Source of the DNA: Salinilacustrithrix sp003476595
GTDB lineage: Bacteria; Actinomycetota; Acidimicrobiia; Acidimicrobiales; Salinilacustritrichaceae
DNA length: 64,000 bases
Assembly (NCBI GenBank): GCA_963972525.1
Contig: CAXAUZ010000007.1
Location: forward strand, 62,001-126,000
Direction of reading: 5' to 3'
The notes below the pieces were generated by a model. That model was not told the origin of the DNA and searched no databases. It saw only the letters and a list, made by a program, of their open reading frames with translations. Positions within the stretch are counted from its first letter, which is position 1. Each line of letters opens with the position of its first letter. The position numbers and the translations under genes are program-made. This document shows positions 48,647-57,573 of this stretch, piece after piece.

Positions 48647-50212
48647 ATGTCGAGCGAAGGGCGACCGCTGGTCACGACCCGAGGAGGTCCGGACGTGGCC
48701 ATCGTCGATCCCGCCACCGCTCGGACCCGGTCCCGCCGGCGCGAGCCCCTCCGCGCCGCCGGTCGGGAGGACCAGCCCCGTGACCCGGTGCTGGTGGAGG
48801 ACCCCGCCGTCGCCGCCCCGGTGGATCCGCCCGTCGAGGTGCCACCAGCCGTCCCGCCCGACCCCGACGCCGTCTTCGACCTGGTGCCGCCACCGGCCCC
48901 GGTCGAACCCGGTCGCAGCCGGTGGGACATCCGCCGGGTCACCGGCACCGCGCCGGCGCTGCCGCTGCTCGTGCTCTTCGGGCTCAACGCCGTCGACGAG
49001 CTGGATCGCACCGCGTTCGGCGTCCTGGCCCCTGACATCCGCGACCACTTCGGCCTGGCCAACCAGGGCATCCTCTCGCTGATCACCGCGTTCTCCCTCG
49101 TGGTGCTGGTGCTCGGCCTGCCCATCGCGCACCAGGCCGATCGCCGCAGTCGGCTCGGCATGGCCCGGGGCGGCGCGGTGGCCTGGGCCGGGTTCTCGGT
49201 GCTCACCGGCGTGGCGCCGGCCGTCGGCGTGCTGCTGCTCGCCCGCATCGGGTCCGGGGTCGGCAAGGCGGTGAACGACCCGACGCACAACAGCCTGCTG
49301 GCCGACTACTACCCGCCGGACACCCGGGCCCGGGTGTACTACCTGCACAAGATGGCCAACACGGTCGGCCAGATCGCGGGGCCGGTCACGGCCGGCGTGC
49401 TCGCCACCCTGTTCACCTGGCGCACGCCGTTCCTCGTGTTCGCCGTGCCCACCGTGGTGCTCGTCGTGATCTCGCTGCGGCTGGTCGAGCCGTCCCGAGG
49501 CGTGTGGGACCGGCGCGCCGCAGGCGCCGACGACGACGCGGTCGAGGTCGAGGAGGAGCCGCTGCCCTTCCGGGAGGCGTGGCGGACCCTGTGGGCGATC
49601 CGCAGCCTCCGGCGCGTCTTCTACGCGCTGCCCTTCCTGTCGGCCAGCCTCATCGGCCTCGCCGCCCTGCTCTCCCTGTTCTGGGAGGAGGTCTACGGCC
49701 TGTCGCCGGCCGAGCGCGGCCTGCTCGAGTCCGGCTCCGAGGCGTTCCAGCTCGTCGGCATCGCGGTCGGTGCGGTCGTGGTGCAGCGGGCGCTGACGAA
49801 GGACCCGTCGCACGTCGTGAAGCTCCTCGCCGGGGCGGGCTTCGTCGCCGGCGGCGCCATCGCGGCCATGGCGCTGTCGCCGGTGTTCCTCGGGTCGGTG
49901 GTGGCCCGGGTCGTGTTCGCCATCCTCGCCGTCGCCCTCATCCCCGGCATCTACGCCGTCGGGTCGCTGGTGCTGCCGGCCCGCTGCCGGGCGCTCGGGT
50001 TCTCGGCGGCCGGCATCTTCGCCCTCCCCGGCATCCTCTTCCTCCCGGTCGCCGGCGCCATCGGCGACGCCCACGGCCTGCGGGCCGGGATGCTCGTGCT
50101 GATCCCCGTGTACCTCCTCGGCTCCGTCGTGCTGGCCTCGTCCGGGCTGTTCGTGAACGACGACATCGAGACCAACCGCCGGGCGGCGAAGGCGGCGGCG
50201 AGCCGTCCGTAG
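48647..50212 (+). CDS. MFS permease with long cytosolic N-terminus
   Basis: A 521-residue transporter with about 12 hydrophobic segments after an unusual, Pro/Arg-rich N-terminal tail of roughly 85 residues. The loop between TM2 and TM3 has DRRSRLGMARGG, a variant of the MFS motif. DEPVG-like features and GVGKAVNDPTHNSLLADYY are typical of the Spns-type branch as I remember it. The substrate is unknown. GGGGGAAGAC precedes ATG 48647. Confidence 0.87.
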   Translation: MSSEGRPLVTTRGGPDVAIVDPATARTRSRRREPLRAAGREDQPRDPVLVEDPAVAAPVDPPVEVPPAVPPDPDAVFDLVPPPAPVEPGRSRWDIRRVTGTAPALPLLVLFGLNAVDELDRTAFGVLAPDIRDHFGLANQGILSLITAFSLVVLVLGLPIAHQADRRSRLGMARGGAVAWAGFSVLTGVAPAVGVLLLARIGSGVGKAVNDPTHNSLLADYYPPDTRARVYYLHKMANTVGQIAGPVTAGVLATLFTWRTPFLVFAVPTVVLVVISLRLVEPSRGVWDRRAAGADDDAVEVEEEPLPFREAWRTLWAIRSLRRVFYALPFLSASLIGLAALLSLFWEEVYGLSPAERGLLESGSEAFQLVGIAVGAVVVQRALTKDPSHVVKLLAGAGFVAGGAIAAMALSPVFLGSVVARVVFAILAVALIPGIYAVGSLVLPARCRALGFSAAGIFALPGILFLPVAGAIGDAHGLRAGMLVLIPVYLLGSVVLASSGLFVNDDIETNRRAAKAAASRP

Positions 50213-50304
50213 GCTCGCTCGCTCGGGGCGGCCGTGAGGGACCGGTTGGACGACGACCGCGATGGCATCGCCGAGCAGCTCGGCTGCTCCGGCTGACGTC
50301 CGGC

Positions 50305-50868
50305 TCAGCGGCCGCCACGCCGGTGGCCGCCACCGAAGGCGGGCCGGTCGCCGTCGACGAAGTCCGACGCGCGCTCGGCGGCCTCGGCAAGCACCTCGTC
50401 GGCGCGCTCCTGGGTCACGTCGCCGGCCTCGACCCGCTCGGCCAGCCGGGCCTCGAGGTCGGCGACCACCGCGTCGATGACGGTCTGGACGTCGACGCCC
50501 TGGGCCTCGGCGACATCGGCGACCGTCTGCCCGTCGGCGAGGGCGTCGTGCAGCTCCTCCTGGGTCAGGCCGAGGGCGTCGGCGACGACCCCGTGGCCGA
50601 GGTGGCGGAACCCGCGCTGGGCCCGGTCGGGGCGAGCGTCCCGGAGGGCGGCCTCGACCGCGTCGGCCTGCTCCTGGGTGATGGTCTCGTCGCCGACCAG
50701 GCCGGCGAGGGCATCCTGGACCCAGCCGGCACCGCGCGAGGCGGTGTCGACGGCCCCGGCGGTGAGGTCGGTGGCACCCGCGACGCCGGGCGCCCCGATG
50801 GCGACGCCGGCGAGCCCGCCGGCGGCGAGCGATGCGGCCATGGCCGCTGCTGCGAAGGTCTTGTGCAT
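50305..50868 (-). CDS. Secreted helical-repeat protein
   Basis: A 187-residue exported protein. A signal peptide (FAAAAMAASLAAGGLAGVAIGAPGVAGA is its hydrophobic region) is followed by three related helical hairpins that each start with TQEQADAVEAAL, TQEELHDALADG or TQERADEVLAEA, then a Gly/His/Arg tail. The repeats resemble the YckD/DUF2680-like units seen in other secreted bacterial proteins. AAGGAG lies 8 bases upstream of ATG 50868. It is divergent from a PhoP-like regulator and shares matching operator sites with it. Confidence 0.75.
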   Translation of the reverse strand: MHKTFAAAAMAASLAAGGLAGVAIGAPGVAGATDLTAGAVDTASRGAGWVQDALAGLVGDETITQEQADAVEAALRDARPDRAQRGFRHLGHGVVADALGLTQEELHDALADGQTVADVAEAQGVDVQTVIDAVVADLEARLAERVEAGDVTQERADEVLAEAAERASDFVDGDRPAFGGGHRRGGR

Positions 50869-50913
50869 GATCGGTCTCCTTGTCGGACGCCCCGGCTCTC
50901 GGGGCCTGATCGA

Positions 50914-51026
50914 AGCATCCGCCCCCGGCCTGAGAACCAGCCGTGAACCAGGGACGAGGTGGCGCAGAGATCGCCGAGGGGCTCCCAGCGGGTTCACAGC
51001 CAGCTCCCAGGTCCATGGGGGATGCT
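50914..51026. promoter_or_regulatory. PhoP-type direct-repeat operators for two divergent promoters
   Basis: On the plus strand, CTCCCAG (50982), TTCACAG (50993) and CTCCCAG (51004) follow at exactly 11-base steps; 10 bases later is GATGCT (51021-51026), 7 bases before the regulator ATG. On the minus strand TTCACGG (50947-50941) and TTCTCAG (50936-50930) are also 11 apart, and 10 bases on is GATGCT (50919-50914). The arrangement matches TCACAG-type PhoP boxes. Confidence 0.7.
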
Positions 51027-51033
51027 GGGCACC

Positions 51034-51717
51034 ATGGCCGGAGAGAAGCTGCTGCTCGTCGACGACGAGGAGAACCTGCGCTCGATGCTGACCGCCGCGC
51101 TCCGCCACCACGGCTTCGAGGTCGTCGCCGTCGCCGACGGACGGGAGGCGCTGGCCGCCGTCCCCACCGCGCGCCCGGATCTGGTCGTGCTCGACGTGAT
51201 GCTGCCCGACGTCGACGGCTTCGAGGTCTGCCGGCGGCTGCGCGCCGACGGGGACCACACCCCAGTGCTCTTCCTCACCGCCCGGGACGGGACCGAGGAC
51301 AAGGTGCGGGGGCTGACGCTCGGCGGTGACGACTACCTGGTGAAGCCGTTCAGCCTCGAGGAGCTCGTCGCCCGGACCCAGGCGCTCCTGCGCCGGGCCG
51401 GCCTGGCCAGGCCTGACGACTCGGTGCTGCGCTGCGCCGACCTGCGCATGGACGACGACGCGCACCGCGTGCAGCGGGCCGGCGTCGACGTCGCGCTCTC
51501 GCCCACGGAGTACAACCTGCTGCGCTACCTGCTGATCAACCAGGGTCGGGTGGTGTCCAAGGCCCAGATCCTGGACCACGTGTGGCACTACGACTTCGAC
51601 GGCGAGGGGGGCGTGGTCGAGACCTACATCGGCTACCTCCGCCGCAAGGTCGACGACGTCGCACCGAAGCTGATCCACACCATCCGCGGCGTCGGCTACA
51701 CGCTGCGGGAGTCGTGA
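51034..51717 (+). CDS. OmpR/PhoP-type response regulator
   Basis: A 227-residue regulator. The receiver has VDDEENLRSML, phospho-acceptor Asp54 in LVVLDVMLPDVDGFE, Thr in LFLTARDG and Lys in DDYLVKPFSLEE. The winged-helix output is LSPTEYNLLRYLLINQGRVV and YIGYLRRKVD...LIHTIRGVGYTLR. It resembles mycobacterial PhoP. ATG 51034 is 7 bases after GATGCT and is preferred to ATG 51022. Operator repeats upstream predict autoregulation. The cognate kinase follows after 4 bases. Confidence 0.93.
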   Translation: MAGEKLLLVDDEENLRSMLTAALRHHGFEVVAVADGREALAAVPTARPDLVVLDVMLPDVDGFEVCRRLRADGDHTPVLFLTARDGTEDKVRGLTLGGDDYLVKPFSLEELVARTQALLRRAGLARPDDSVLRCADLRMDDDAHRVQRAGVDVALSPTEYNLLRYLLINQGRVVSKAQILDHVWHYDFDGEGGVVETYIGYLRRKVDDVAPKLIHTIRGVGYTLRES

Positions 51718-51721
51718 CCCG

Positions 51722-53104
51722 ATGACGCTGCGCGCCCGGGTCCTGACGGCGCTGGCGCTGGTCGCGCTCGCCCTCGTGGCCGTGCTGGCCTTCGTCACCC
51801 GCACGACGGAGGCCAAGCTGCTCGCCCAGGTCGACGAGCAGCTGGACGACGCGGTGCAGCCGGTGCGCGAGGGCGGGTTCGGCGACGGCCGCCTCGGCCC
51901 GCCCCGTCGCGGCGACCTGTCGTCGCTGTTCGTGGCGTTCGTGCGGGACGACGCGGTCGTCACGGTGCTCACGCCGGGGCTGCGCGGCGCCGACCTCGCG
52001 CTGCCCGAGGTCTCGGCCGGGGAGATCCAGGCCGCGGTCGAGTCGGGGACGAACCTCACGGTGGGCAGCGGCGACGACGACCTCCGCTGGCGGCTGCGAC
52101 CGGTGGCGGTCCGGGCCGGCGGGGCGACCACGGTCATCGGCCTCCCGCTCGACGCGGTCGACGACGCCGTCCGCAACCTGGTGGTGGTGAGCGGCCTCGG
52201 GGCGCTGGCGATCCTCGGCGCTCTCGCCCTCGTGGCCGTGTGGGTGATCCGCCTGGGCGTCCGGCCGGTGCAGCAGATGACCGAGGTGGCCGCGGCGATC
52301 GCCGGCGGGGACCTCACCCGGCGGGTGCCCGAGGCCGAGCCCGGCACCGAGGTCGGCGAGCTCGGCGTGGCCCTCAACGCGATGCTCGGGAGCATCGAGA
52401 CCAGCTTCGCCGAGCGTCGGCGCGCCGAGGAGCGGCTCCGGCAGTTCGTGGCCGACGCGTCCCACGAGCTGCGCACGCCGGTCGCCACGATCCGCGGCTA
52501 CGCCGAGCTGCACCGCGCCGGCGCGCTGCGGGAGCCCGCCGCCCTCGACGACGCCATGCGCCGCACCGAGCAGGAGGCCATCCGCATGGGCGGGCTGGTC
52601 GACGACCTGCTCGCGCTCGCTCGCCTCGACCAGGGACGGCCGCTGGAGCTCGTCGACGTGGACCTGGCCGCGATCGCCCGGGATGCCGTGGTCGATGCCC
52701 GTGCCGTCGACCCGGACCGCACGATCACGGCCCGGGCCGAGGGGCCCGTCGTGGTGCGCGCCGAGGAGGCCAAGGTCCGCCAGGTGGTCGCCAACCTGGT
52801 CGGCAACGCGCTCGCGCACACCCCGTCGAGCGCGGCCGTGACGGTCACGGTCGATGCCGGCGACGGGCAGGGGCGGTTGTCCGTGGCCGACACCGGCCCC
52901 GGCATGGCGCCGGAGGTCGTCGACCGCGCCTTCGAGCGCTTCTACCGGGCCGACCCGTCCCGGTCCCGGCACCGCGGTGGCAGCGGCCTCGGCCTCGCCA
53001 TCGTCGACGCCACCATCCGCGCCCACGGGGGCGAGGTCCACCTCGAGAGTGCGCTGGGGTCGGGCACGACCGTCACGTTCACGCTGCCAGCCGGCGAGGG
53101 CTGA
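51722..53104 (+). CDS. Sensor histidine kinase (PhoR-like)
   Basis: A 460-residue membrane kinase: TM1 near residues 7-27, an extracytoplasmic domain of about 120 residues, TM2 near 155-180, a HAMP domain (GVRPVQQMTEVAAAIAGGDL), HisKA with the phospho-His in FVADASHELRTPVATIRGYA, and an ATPase domain (NLVGNALAHTP, DTGPGM, GSGLGLAIVDATIRAHGG). All catalytic boxes are intact. It pairs with the regulator immediately upstream. The signal is unknown. Confidence 0.93.
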   Translation: MTLRARVLTALALVALALVAVLAFVTRTTEAKLLAQVDEQLDDAVQPVREGGFGDGRLGPPRRGDLSSLFVAFVRDDAVVTVLTPGLRGADLALPEVSAGEIQAAVESGTNLTVGSGDDDLRWRLRPVAVRAGGATTVIGLPLDAVDDAVRNLVVVSGLGALAILGALALVAVWVIRLGVRPVQQMTEVAAAIAGGDLTRRVPEAEPGTEVGELGVALNAMLGSIETSFAERRRAEERLRQFVADASHELRTPVATIRGYAELHRAGALREPAALDDAMRRTEQEAIRMGGLVDDLLALARLDQGRPLELVDVDLAAIARDAVVDARAVDPDRTITARAEGPVVVRAEEAKVRQVVANLVGNALAHTPSSAAVTVTVDAGDGQGRLSVADTGPGMAPEVVDRAFERFYRADPSRSRHRGGSGLGLAIVDATIRAHGGEVHLESALGSGTTVTFTLPAGEG

Positions 53105-53106
53105 CG

Positions 53107-54225
53107 TCAGCGGGTGGGGTCGACGAGGTACTTCTCGCCGGTGGCCTGGCGCCCGTAGACGGCCACGGCATCGGCGCTCAGGGCCTCCTCGAGGGACACC
53201 GTCGCCGTGTAGCTGCTGGCGAAGGTGGTCGTGATCTCGGCGGCGACCCGCTCCCGCAGCTGCTGGGCGCGCTCGGGACCGACCCGGTCGAGGAAGTACG
53301 GCAGCAGCCAGCCGCCGACCGCCCACGCCATGCCGTAGGAGCGGTCGAGGACCGTCTGGGACCGGTCGAGGCCGCCGTAGATGTACACCTGCTTGTGGCG
53401 GGTCGAGCCGTAGCGCCCGCCGCCGCCCTCCTTGCGGTTCTGGACGACCTCCATGGCCGAGAGGATGTCGCTGGCGAGGGTGCCGCCACCGGTGGCGTCG
53501 AAGCCGATGGTGGCGTCGGTCTCGGCGACGGCCTCGGTGAGGCGCTCCCGGAAGTCGTCGTCGCTGGAGTTGCACACGTGCGTGGCGCCGAGGGACTCGA
53601 GCAGGTCCACGTGCTCCTGGCGGCGCACGATGTTCACCAGCGGCACACCGTCGGACAGGCACAGCTTCACCAGCATCTGGCCCAGGTTCGACGCGGCGGC
53701 GGTGTGCACGAGCGCGGTGTGGCCCTCGAGGCGCATCGTCTCGACCATGCCGAGGGTGGTGAGCGGGTTCACGAAGCAGGACGCGCCTTCGGCGGCGGAC
53801 ACGCCGTCGGGCAGGACCAGGCACTGGTCGGCGGGGGCGAGCCGCATCTCCGCGTACATCGCGCCGCCCAGGGTGGCGACGGTCTTGCCGAGCAGGGCCT
53901 GCGCGGCGTCGGACGAGCCGGCGGCGACGACGGTGCCGGCGCCTTCGTTGCCGATCGGGACGGGCACACCGACGCGGGCCTGCACCATCGAGCGGAAGCG
54001 CTCCGGGATCTCAGCGGTGATCGTGCGGTCGGAACCGTCGCCGGACTGCTGGACGGTGCCCAGGTCGGCCGGACCGAACATGGGCCCGAGGTCCGACGGG
54101 TTGATCGGCGCGGCCTCGACGCGGATGACGACCTGGTCCTCGCGCGGCTCGGGGATGTCGACCTCCGCGATCGACAGCACGATCGTGCCGTCGTCGGTGA
54201 CCGTCGAGTGGAGCTGGCGTGGCAT
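53107..54225 (-). CDS. Zinc-independent MDR dehydrogenase/quinone oxidoreductase
   Basis: A 372-residue medium-chain reductase. The N-terminal GroES-like part has EAAPINPSDLGPMFGPAD and GNEGAGTVVAAGSSD; the Rossmann part has VHTAAASNLGQMLVKLC and IGFDATGGGTLASDIL. The Cys/His ligands of zinc alcohol dehydrogenases are absent, which points to the quinone oxidoreductase branch that uses NADPH. ATG 54225 has GGAAGG 9 bases upstream. The stop is 2 bases from the kinase stop on the other strand. Confidence 0.87.
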   Translation of the reverse strand: MPRQLHSTVTDDGTIVLSIAEVDIPEPREDQVVIRVEAAPINPSDLGPMFGPADLGTVQQSGDGSDRTITAEIPERFRSMVQARVGVPVPIGNEGAGTVVAAGSSDAAQALLGKTVATLGGAMYAEMRLAPADQCLVLPDGVSAAEGASCFVNPLTTLGMVETMRLEGHTALVHTAAASNLGQMLVKLCLSDGVPLVNIVRRQEHVDLLESLGATHVCNSSDDDFRERLTEAVAETDATIGFDATGGGTLASDILSAMEVVQNRKEGGGGRYGSTRHKQVYIYGGLDRSQTVLDRSYGMAWAVGGWLLPYFLDRVGPERAQQLRERVAAEITTTFASSYTATVSLEEALSADAVAVYGRQATGEKYLVDPTR

Positions 54226-54266
54226 GTGGTGTGGCCTTCCGTTGGGAGGAGCGGGAGGCCACTGTG

Positions 54267-54527
54267 TCACCCGCCGGAGAGCGCCTGCATGAGGACGAGC
54301 TCGTCGAGCGCGTCCAGCGACGTCGTGAGGTCCCGGCAGCGCTCGCCGTCGAGCCACACCGTCATGTGGTCCCGGAGCCGGCCCTGCTCGTCCACCACCC
54401 GGAAGCGGAGCCCGGGGAACTGCCGGTCCAGGTCGGCCAGCACGTCGGCCACCGTGGTGCCCGTCGCCGTCACGTTCGCCTCGCCGCCGGTGTAGGAGCG
54501 CAGCGGCGTGGGGATGCGCACCCTCAT
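54267..54527 (-). CDS. MoaD/ThiS-family ubiquitin-like protein
   Basis: An 86-residue beta-grasp protein. It starts MRVRIPTPLRSYTGGEANVTA, contains VADVLADLDRQFPGLRFRVV and TVWLDGERCRDL, and ends LMQALSGG with the C-terminal di-glycine used for activation by E1-like enzymes. No MoaE, MoeB or ThiF-like partner is nearby. Its ATG overlaps the BNR gene stop (ATGA), so the two are made together. It may be a sulfur carrier or a conjugation tag. Confidence 0.88.
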   Translation of the reverse strand: MRVRIPTPLRSYTGGEANVTATGTTVADVLADLDRQFPGLRFRVVDEQGRLRDHMTVWLDGERCRDLTTSLDALDELVLMQALSGG

Positions 54528-55660
54528 GGGGTGCCCGCGACCTCGACGGAGTAGATCTCGGGCAGGTGCGAGGCGAGGCACGCCCACGACCCGCCTTCGT
54601 CTGCGCTGCCCCAGACCTCGCCGCTGGTCGTGCCGAAGTAGACGCCGACCGGCTCGGCGGCGTCGGTGGTCATCGCCTGGCGCTTGACCGTGAGCCAGCC
54701 CCGTTCCGGCAGCCCGACGCACTGCTGCTCCCACGAGTCGCCGCCGTCGCGGGTGCGGTAGACGGCGGGACGACCGTCCGGGCAGGTGCGGGGCCACACG
54801 TCGGTGCCGTCCATCGGGAAGACCCACGCCGTGTCGCGGTCGCGGGGGTGCAGCTCGACCGGGAAGCCGATGTCGCCGACGTCGCGGGGCATGTTGTCGC
54901 CGATGCGCGTCCACCGGGTGCCGGGGCGGTCGAGCCGGTAGATCCCGCAGTGGTTCTGCATGTACAGCCGATCGGGGTCGGCAGGGTGCACGCGCACGCA
55001 GTGCGGATCGTGGCCGTACGCGACGTCGGGGTCGGGCAGGAAGTCGGCGGCGCAGCCGGCGTTCAGCGGCGCCCAGTCCGACCCGCCGTCGGTCGACTCG
55101 AACACGCCGCCACCCGACAGGCCGATGTAGAGGTGGTCCGGATCCCGGGGATCGACGTTGACCGAGTGCAGCATCGACCCGTCGGGCGTGCCCTCGACGT
55201 CGGGCCACTCGGCCCACTCGCCCCAGCTCGGGTGGTCGTTCCACCCGTCGACCGGTTCCCACGTGTCGCCGCCGTCGTCGGTGCGGAACAGGCCCTGGGG
55301 CGACGCCCCGGCGTACCAGGACCCGGGTTCGTCGACCGGTCCCGGGGTGAGCCAGAAGACGGAACGGACGGCTCGGCCGAGCGGGTCGCCGGCCCGGAAC
55401 GCCGGCGGACGGGTGGCCTCGGACCACGTTCGGCCCTGGTCGCAGGAGCGGAACACGGTGGGCCCCAGGTGGCCCGTCTTGGCCGCCACCAGGACCGTCT
55501 CGCCGTCGCGGGGGTCGACCACGGCGTGGTGGATGATGTGACCGAGGAACTCGGGCTCACCGAGGGTCCAGCGCCGGCGGTCGGTGGACCCCGACAGCGT
55601 GAACAGGCCCTTCCTCGTCCCCACGAGCACGCGCGGATCGGACTGCATCGTCGTCATCAT
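54524..55660 (-). CDS. BNR/Asp-box repeat protein (sialidase-like propeller)
   Basis: A 378-residue soluble propeller with five Asp-box turns: FRSCDQGRTWSEA, FRTDDGGDTWEPV, FESTDGGSDWAPL, YRTRDGGDSWEQQ and WGSADEGGSWACL. It resembles exo-alpha-sialidase or Ycf48-like proteins, but lacks a recognisable sialidase active site, and there is no signal peptide. ATG 55660 has GGAGG 4 bases upstream; ATGs 55657 and 55648 also fit. It overlaps the MoaD-like gene. I remember this pairing from other actinobacteria, without a known function. Confidence 0.82.
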   Translation of the reverse strand: MMTTMQSDPRVLVGTRKGLFTLSGSTDRRRWTLGEPEFLGHIIHHAVVDPRDGETVLVAAKTGHLGPTVFRSCDQGRTWSEATRPPAFRAGDPLGRAVRSVFWLTPGPVDEPGSWYAGASPQGLFRTDDGGDTWEPVDGWNDHPSWGEWAEWPDVEGTPDGSMLHSVNVDPRDPDHLYIGLSGGGVFESTDGGSDWAPLNAGCAADFLPDPDVAYGHDPHCVRVHPADPDRLYMQNHCGIYRLDRPGTRWTRIGDNMPRDVGDIGFPVELHPRDRDTAWVFPMDGTDVWPRTCPDGRPAVYRTRDGGDSWEQQCVGLPERGWLTVKRQAMTTDAAEPVGVYFGTTSGEVWGSADEGGSWACLASHLPEIYSVEVAGTP

Positions 55661-55753
55661 GCACCTCCGACGGATCCCGTGCCGGGGGATCATCGGTCGG
55701 ACCCGCTTCTGGGCCGCGGGCCACGCCATCGGTGGCGGCTGCCGCGGCCCAGG

Positions 55754-57514
55754 TCAGCCCAGCGTCACGACCATGGTGGTGGCGGCGGCCAGGACGACGA
55801 GGTTCACGATGCCGCCGACCCGGACGAAGTCGCCGAAGCGGTAGTTGCCCGGGCCGTAGACCATGGCGTTGGTCTGGTAGCCGATCGGGGTCAGGAACGA
55901 CGACGAGGCCACCACCGCCACGCCCACGGCCATCATCCGCAGGTCGAGATCGACCGCCTCCGCGGCCCGGATCGCGATGGGCACGACGACCGCGGCCGCC
56001 GCGTTGTTGGTGACGATCTCGGTCAGCAGGCTCGTGGTCAGCAGGACCCCGAGCACGACGCCGACGACCCCGAGGAAGCCGAGCCCGTCGGTGGCGACGT
56101 CGGCGATGTCCTGGGCCAGGCCGCTGGAGTCGACCGCGGAACCGATGCCGAGGGCGGCGGCGATCATGAGGATCACGTCGAGGTCGATGGAGCGCTTGGC
56201 CTCGGCGAAGCTGACGACCCGCGCACCCACGACGACGCCGGCGGCGACGAGGGCGGCCTCGAAGACCGTGGTGAGCTCGAACCCGGCGCACGCGACGAAG
56301 GCGGCGAGGGCGAGCGCGACCCAGCGGGCCTTGCGGCCGATCACGGGGACGGCGTGCTGGAGCGGGGCGATGACGAGGAAGTCCTCCATCGCCCGTCGTG
56401 CGGTGCGCAGGTCGCTGCTGGCCAGCAGCACCAGGGTGTCGCCGGCGTGGAGCTCGACGTCGCCGAGCTTGCCCTCGACCCGCGTGCCCGATCGGTGGAT
56501 GGCGACCACGGCGGCCCGGTAGCCGGTGCGGCCGCCGACCTCCTTCAACGTGCGACCGACCAGCGCCGACTCACGGCCGATGACGGCCTCGAAGTACAGC
56601 GGCTCGCGGGCGTCGTCGAGCACGTCGGTCTGCTCCGGCGGCGGTCGGAGGCCGGCTCGGGCCCGCAGGTCGAGCACGTCGGTGACGTCACCCACGAAGA
56701 TCAGCAGGTCGTCGGCCTCGAGCACCTCGTCCGGGCTGACGGGACCGAGGTGGCGGTCGTTGCGGACGATGTCGGCGAGGTAGACGCCGGAGAGGCTGCG
56801 GAGCCCGGCCTCGGTGATCGACGTGCCGACGAGCGCACCGCCGGGCTCGACCTCGAGGTGCAGCGCGTACTCGCGGAGCGCGGAGACGGCTTCGAGGGCG
56901 GGGTCGGACCGATCCGGCAGCAGACGGGTCGCCGCGCCGATCAGCACCGCCAGGCCGACGACGGCCACCGGGAGGCCGACGGGGGTGAGCTCGAACAGGC
57001 TGAACGGCTCGTAGCCCTGCTGCTCGAGCACGCCGGAGACCACGAGGTTCGTCGAGGTGCCGATGAGCGTCACGGTGCCGCCGAGGATGGCGGCGAAGGA
57101 CAGCGGCATCAGGAAGCGGGACACCGGCAAGCGCCTGCTGCGGGCCCAGCTCGCCACCTCCGGCAGGAGCATGGCGACCATCGGGGTGTTGTTGAACACC
57201 GAGGAGATGCCGGCGACCGGCAGGCACAGCCGAGCCATGGACGACCGGCCACCGTCGCCGCCGAGCACCCGACCGGTGATGCCGGCCAGCAGACCCGTCC
57301 GGCGGGCACCAGCCGCGACCACGTAGAGGGCGGCCACGGTCAGCGGGGCCTGGTTGGCGAACCCGGCGAACCCGGCCTCCGGCTCGATGACGTCGCCGAG
57401 GACGAGGACGGCGAGGCCGCCGAGCAGCACGCCCGACGGCGGGAACCGGTCCGAGGCCAGCAGGGCGAACATGCCCACCAGGACGGCCAACGTCGCCAGC
57501 GCGTCTCCGGACAT
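55754..57514 (-). CDS. SLC13-type permease with two TrkA-C domains
   Basis: A 586-residue membrane protein of the divalent anion:Na+ symporter-like family. The first hydrophobic half contains SSVFNNTPMVAMLLP and GGTVTLIGTSTNLVVSG; the second has TEIVTNNAAAAVVVPIAI and SSFLTPIGYQTNAMVYGPG. Between them are two TrkA-C domains (residues about 205-380). Such proteins move sulfate, dicarboxylates or similar anions. ATG 57514 is 7 bases after TACGGT; GTG 57523 would fall within that hexamer, so ATG is chosen. Confidence 0.9.
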   Translation of the reverse strand: MSGDALATLAVLVGMFALLASDRFPPSGVLLGGLAVLVLGDVIEPEAGFAGFANQAPLTVAALYVVAAGARRTGLLAGITGRVLGGDGGRSSMARLCLPVAGISSVFNNTPMVAMLLPEVASWARSRRLPVSRFLMPLSFAAILGGTVTLIGTSTNLVVSGVLEQQGYEPFSLFELTPVGLPVAVVGLAVLIGAATRLLPDRSDPALEAVSALREYALHLEVEPGGALVGTSITEAGLRSLSGVYLADIVRNDRHLGPVSPDEVLEADDLLIFVGDVTDVLDLRARAGLRPPPEQTDVLDDAREPLYFEAVIGRESALVGRTLKEVGGRTGYRAAVVAIHRSGTRVEGKLGDVELHAGDTLVLLASSDLRTARRAMEDFLVIAPLQHAVPVIGRKARWVALALAAFVACAGFELTTVFEAALVAAGVVVGARVVSFAEAKRSIDLDVILMIAAALGIGSAVDSSGLAQDIADVATDGLGFLGVVGVVLGVLLTTSLLTEIVTNNAAAAVVVPIAIRAAEAVDLDLRMMAVGVAVVASSSFLTPIGYQTNAMVYGPGNYRFGDFVRVGGIVNLVVLAAATTMVVTLG

Positions 57515-57521
57515 CGGCGGC

Positions 57522-57527
57522 ACCGTA
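57522..57527 (-). promoter_or_regulatory. -10 hexamer of a leaderless promoter (SLC13 permease)
   Basis: TACGGT on the minus strand, 7 bases before the ATG at 57514. It overlaps the alternative GTG at 57523 and so decides the start. Confidence 0.5.
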
Positions 57528-57573
57528 GTGGTCGGGGATCGGGAGCCCGGCAGACGGTGCCGGCCTCAGCGGG

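Noticed and set aside
50273..50289. Small GAGCAG/CTGCTC hairpin between the MFS permease and the secreted protein
   Set aside because: Only six base pairs, in a GC-rich region where such stems are common. The call is too weak.
47798..51016. A 1072-codon minus-strand open frame antisense to the GGDEF and MFS genes
   Set aside because: Arg/Gly/His-rich shadow sequence. The opposite strand has an intact GGDEF active site and 12 membrane segments.
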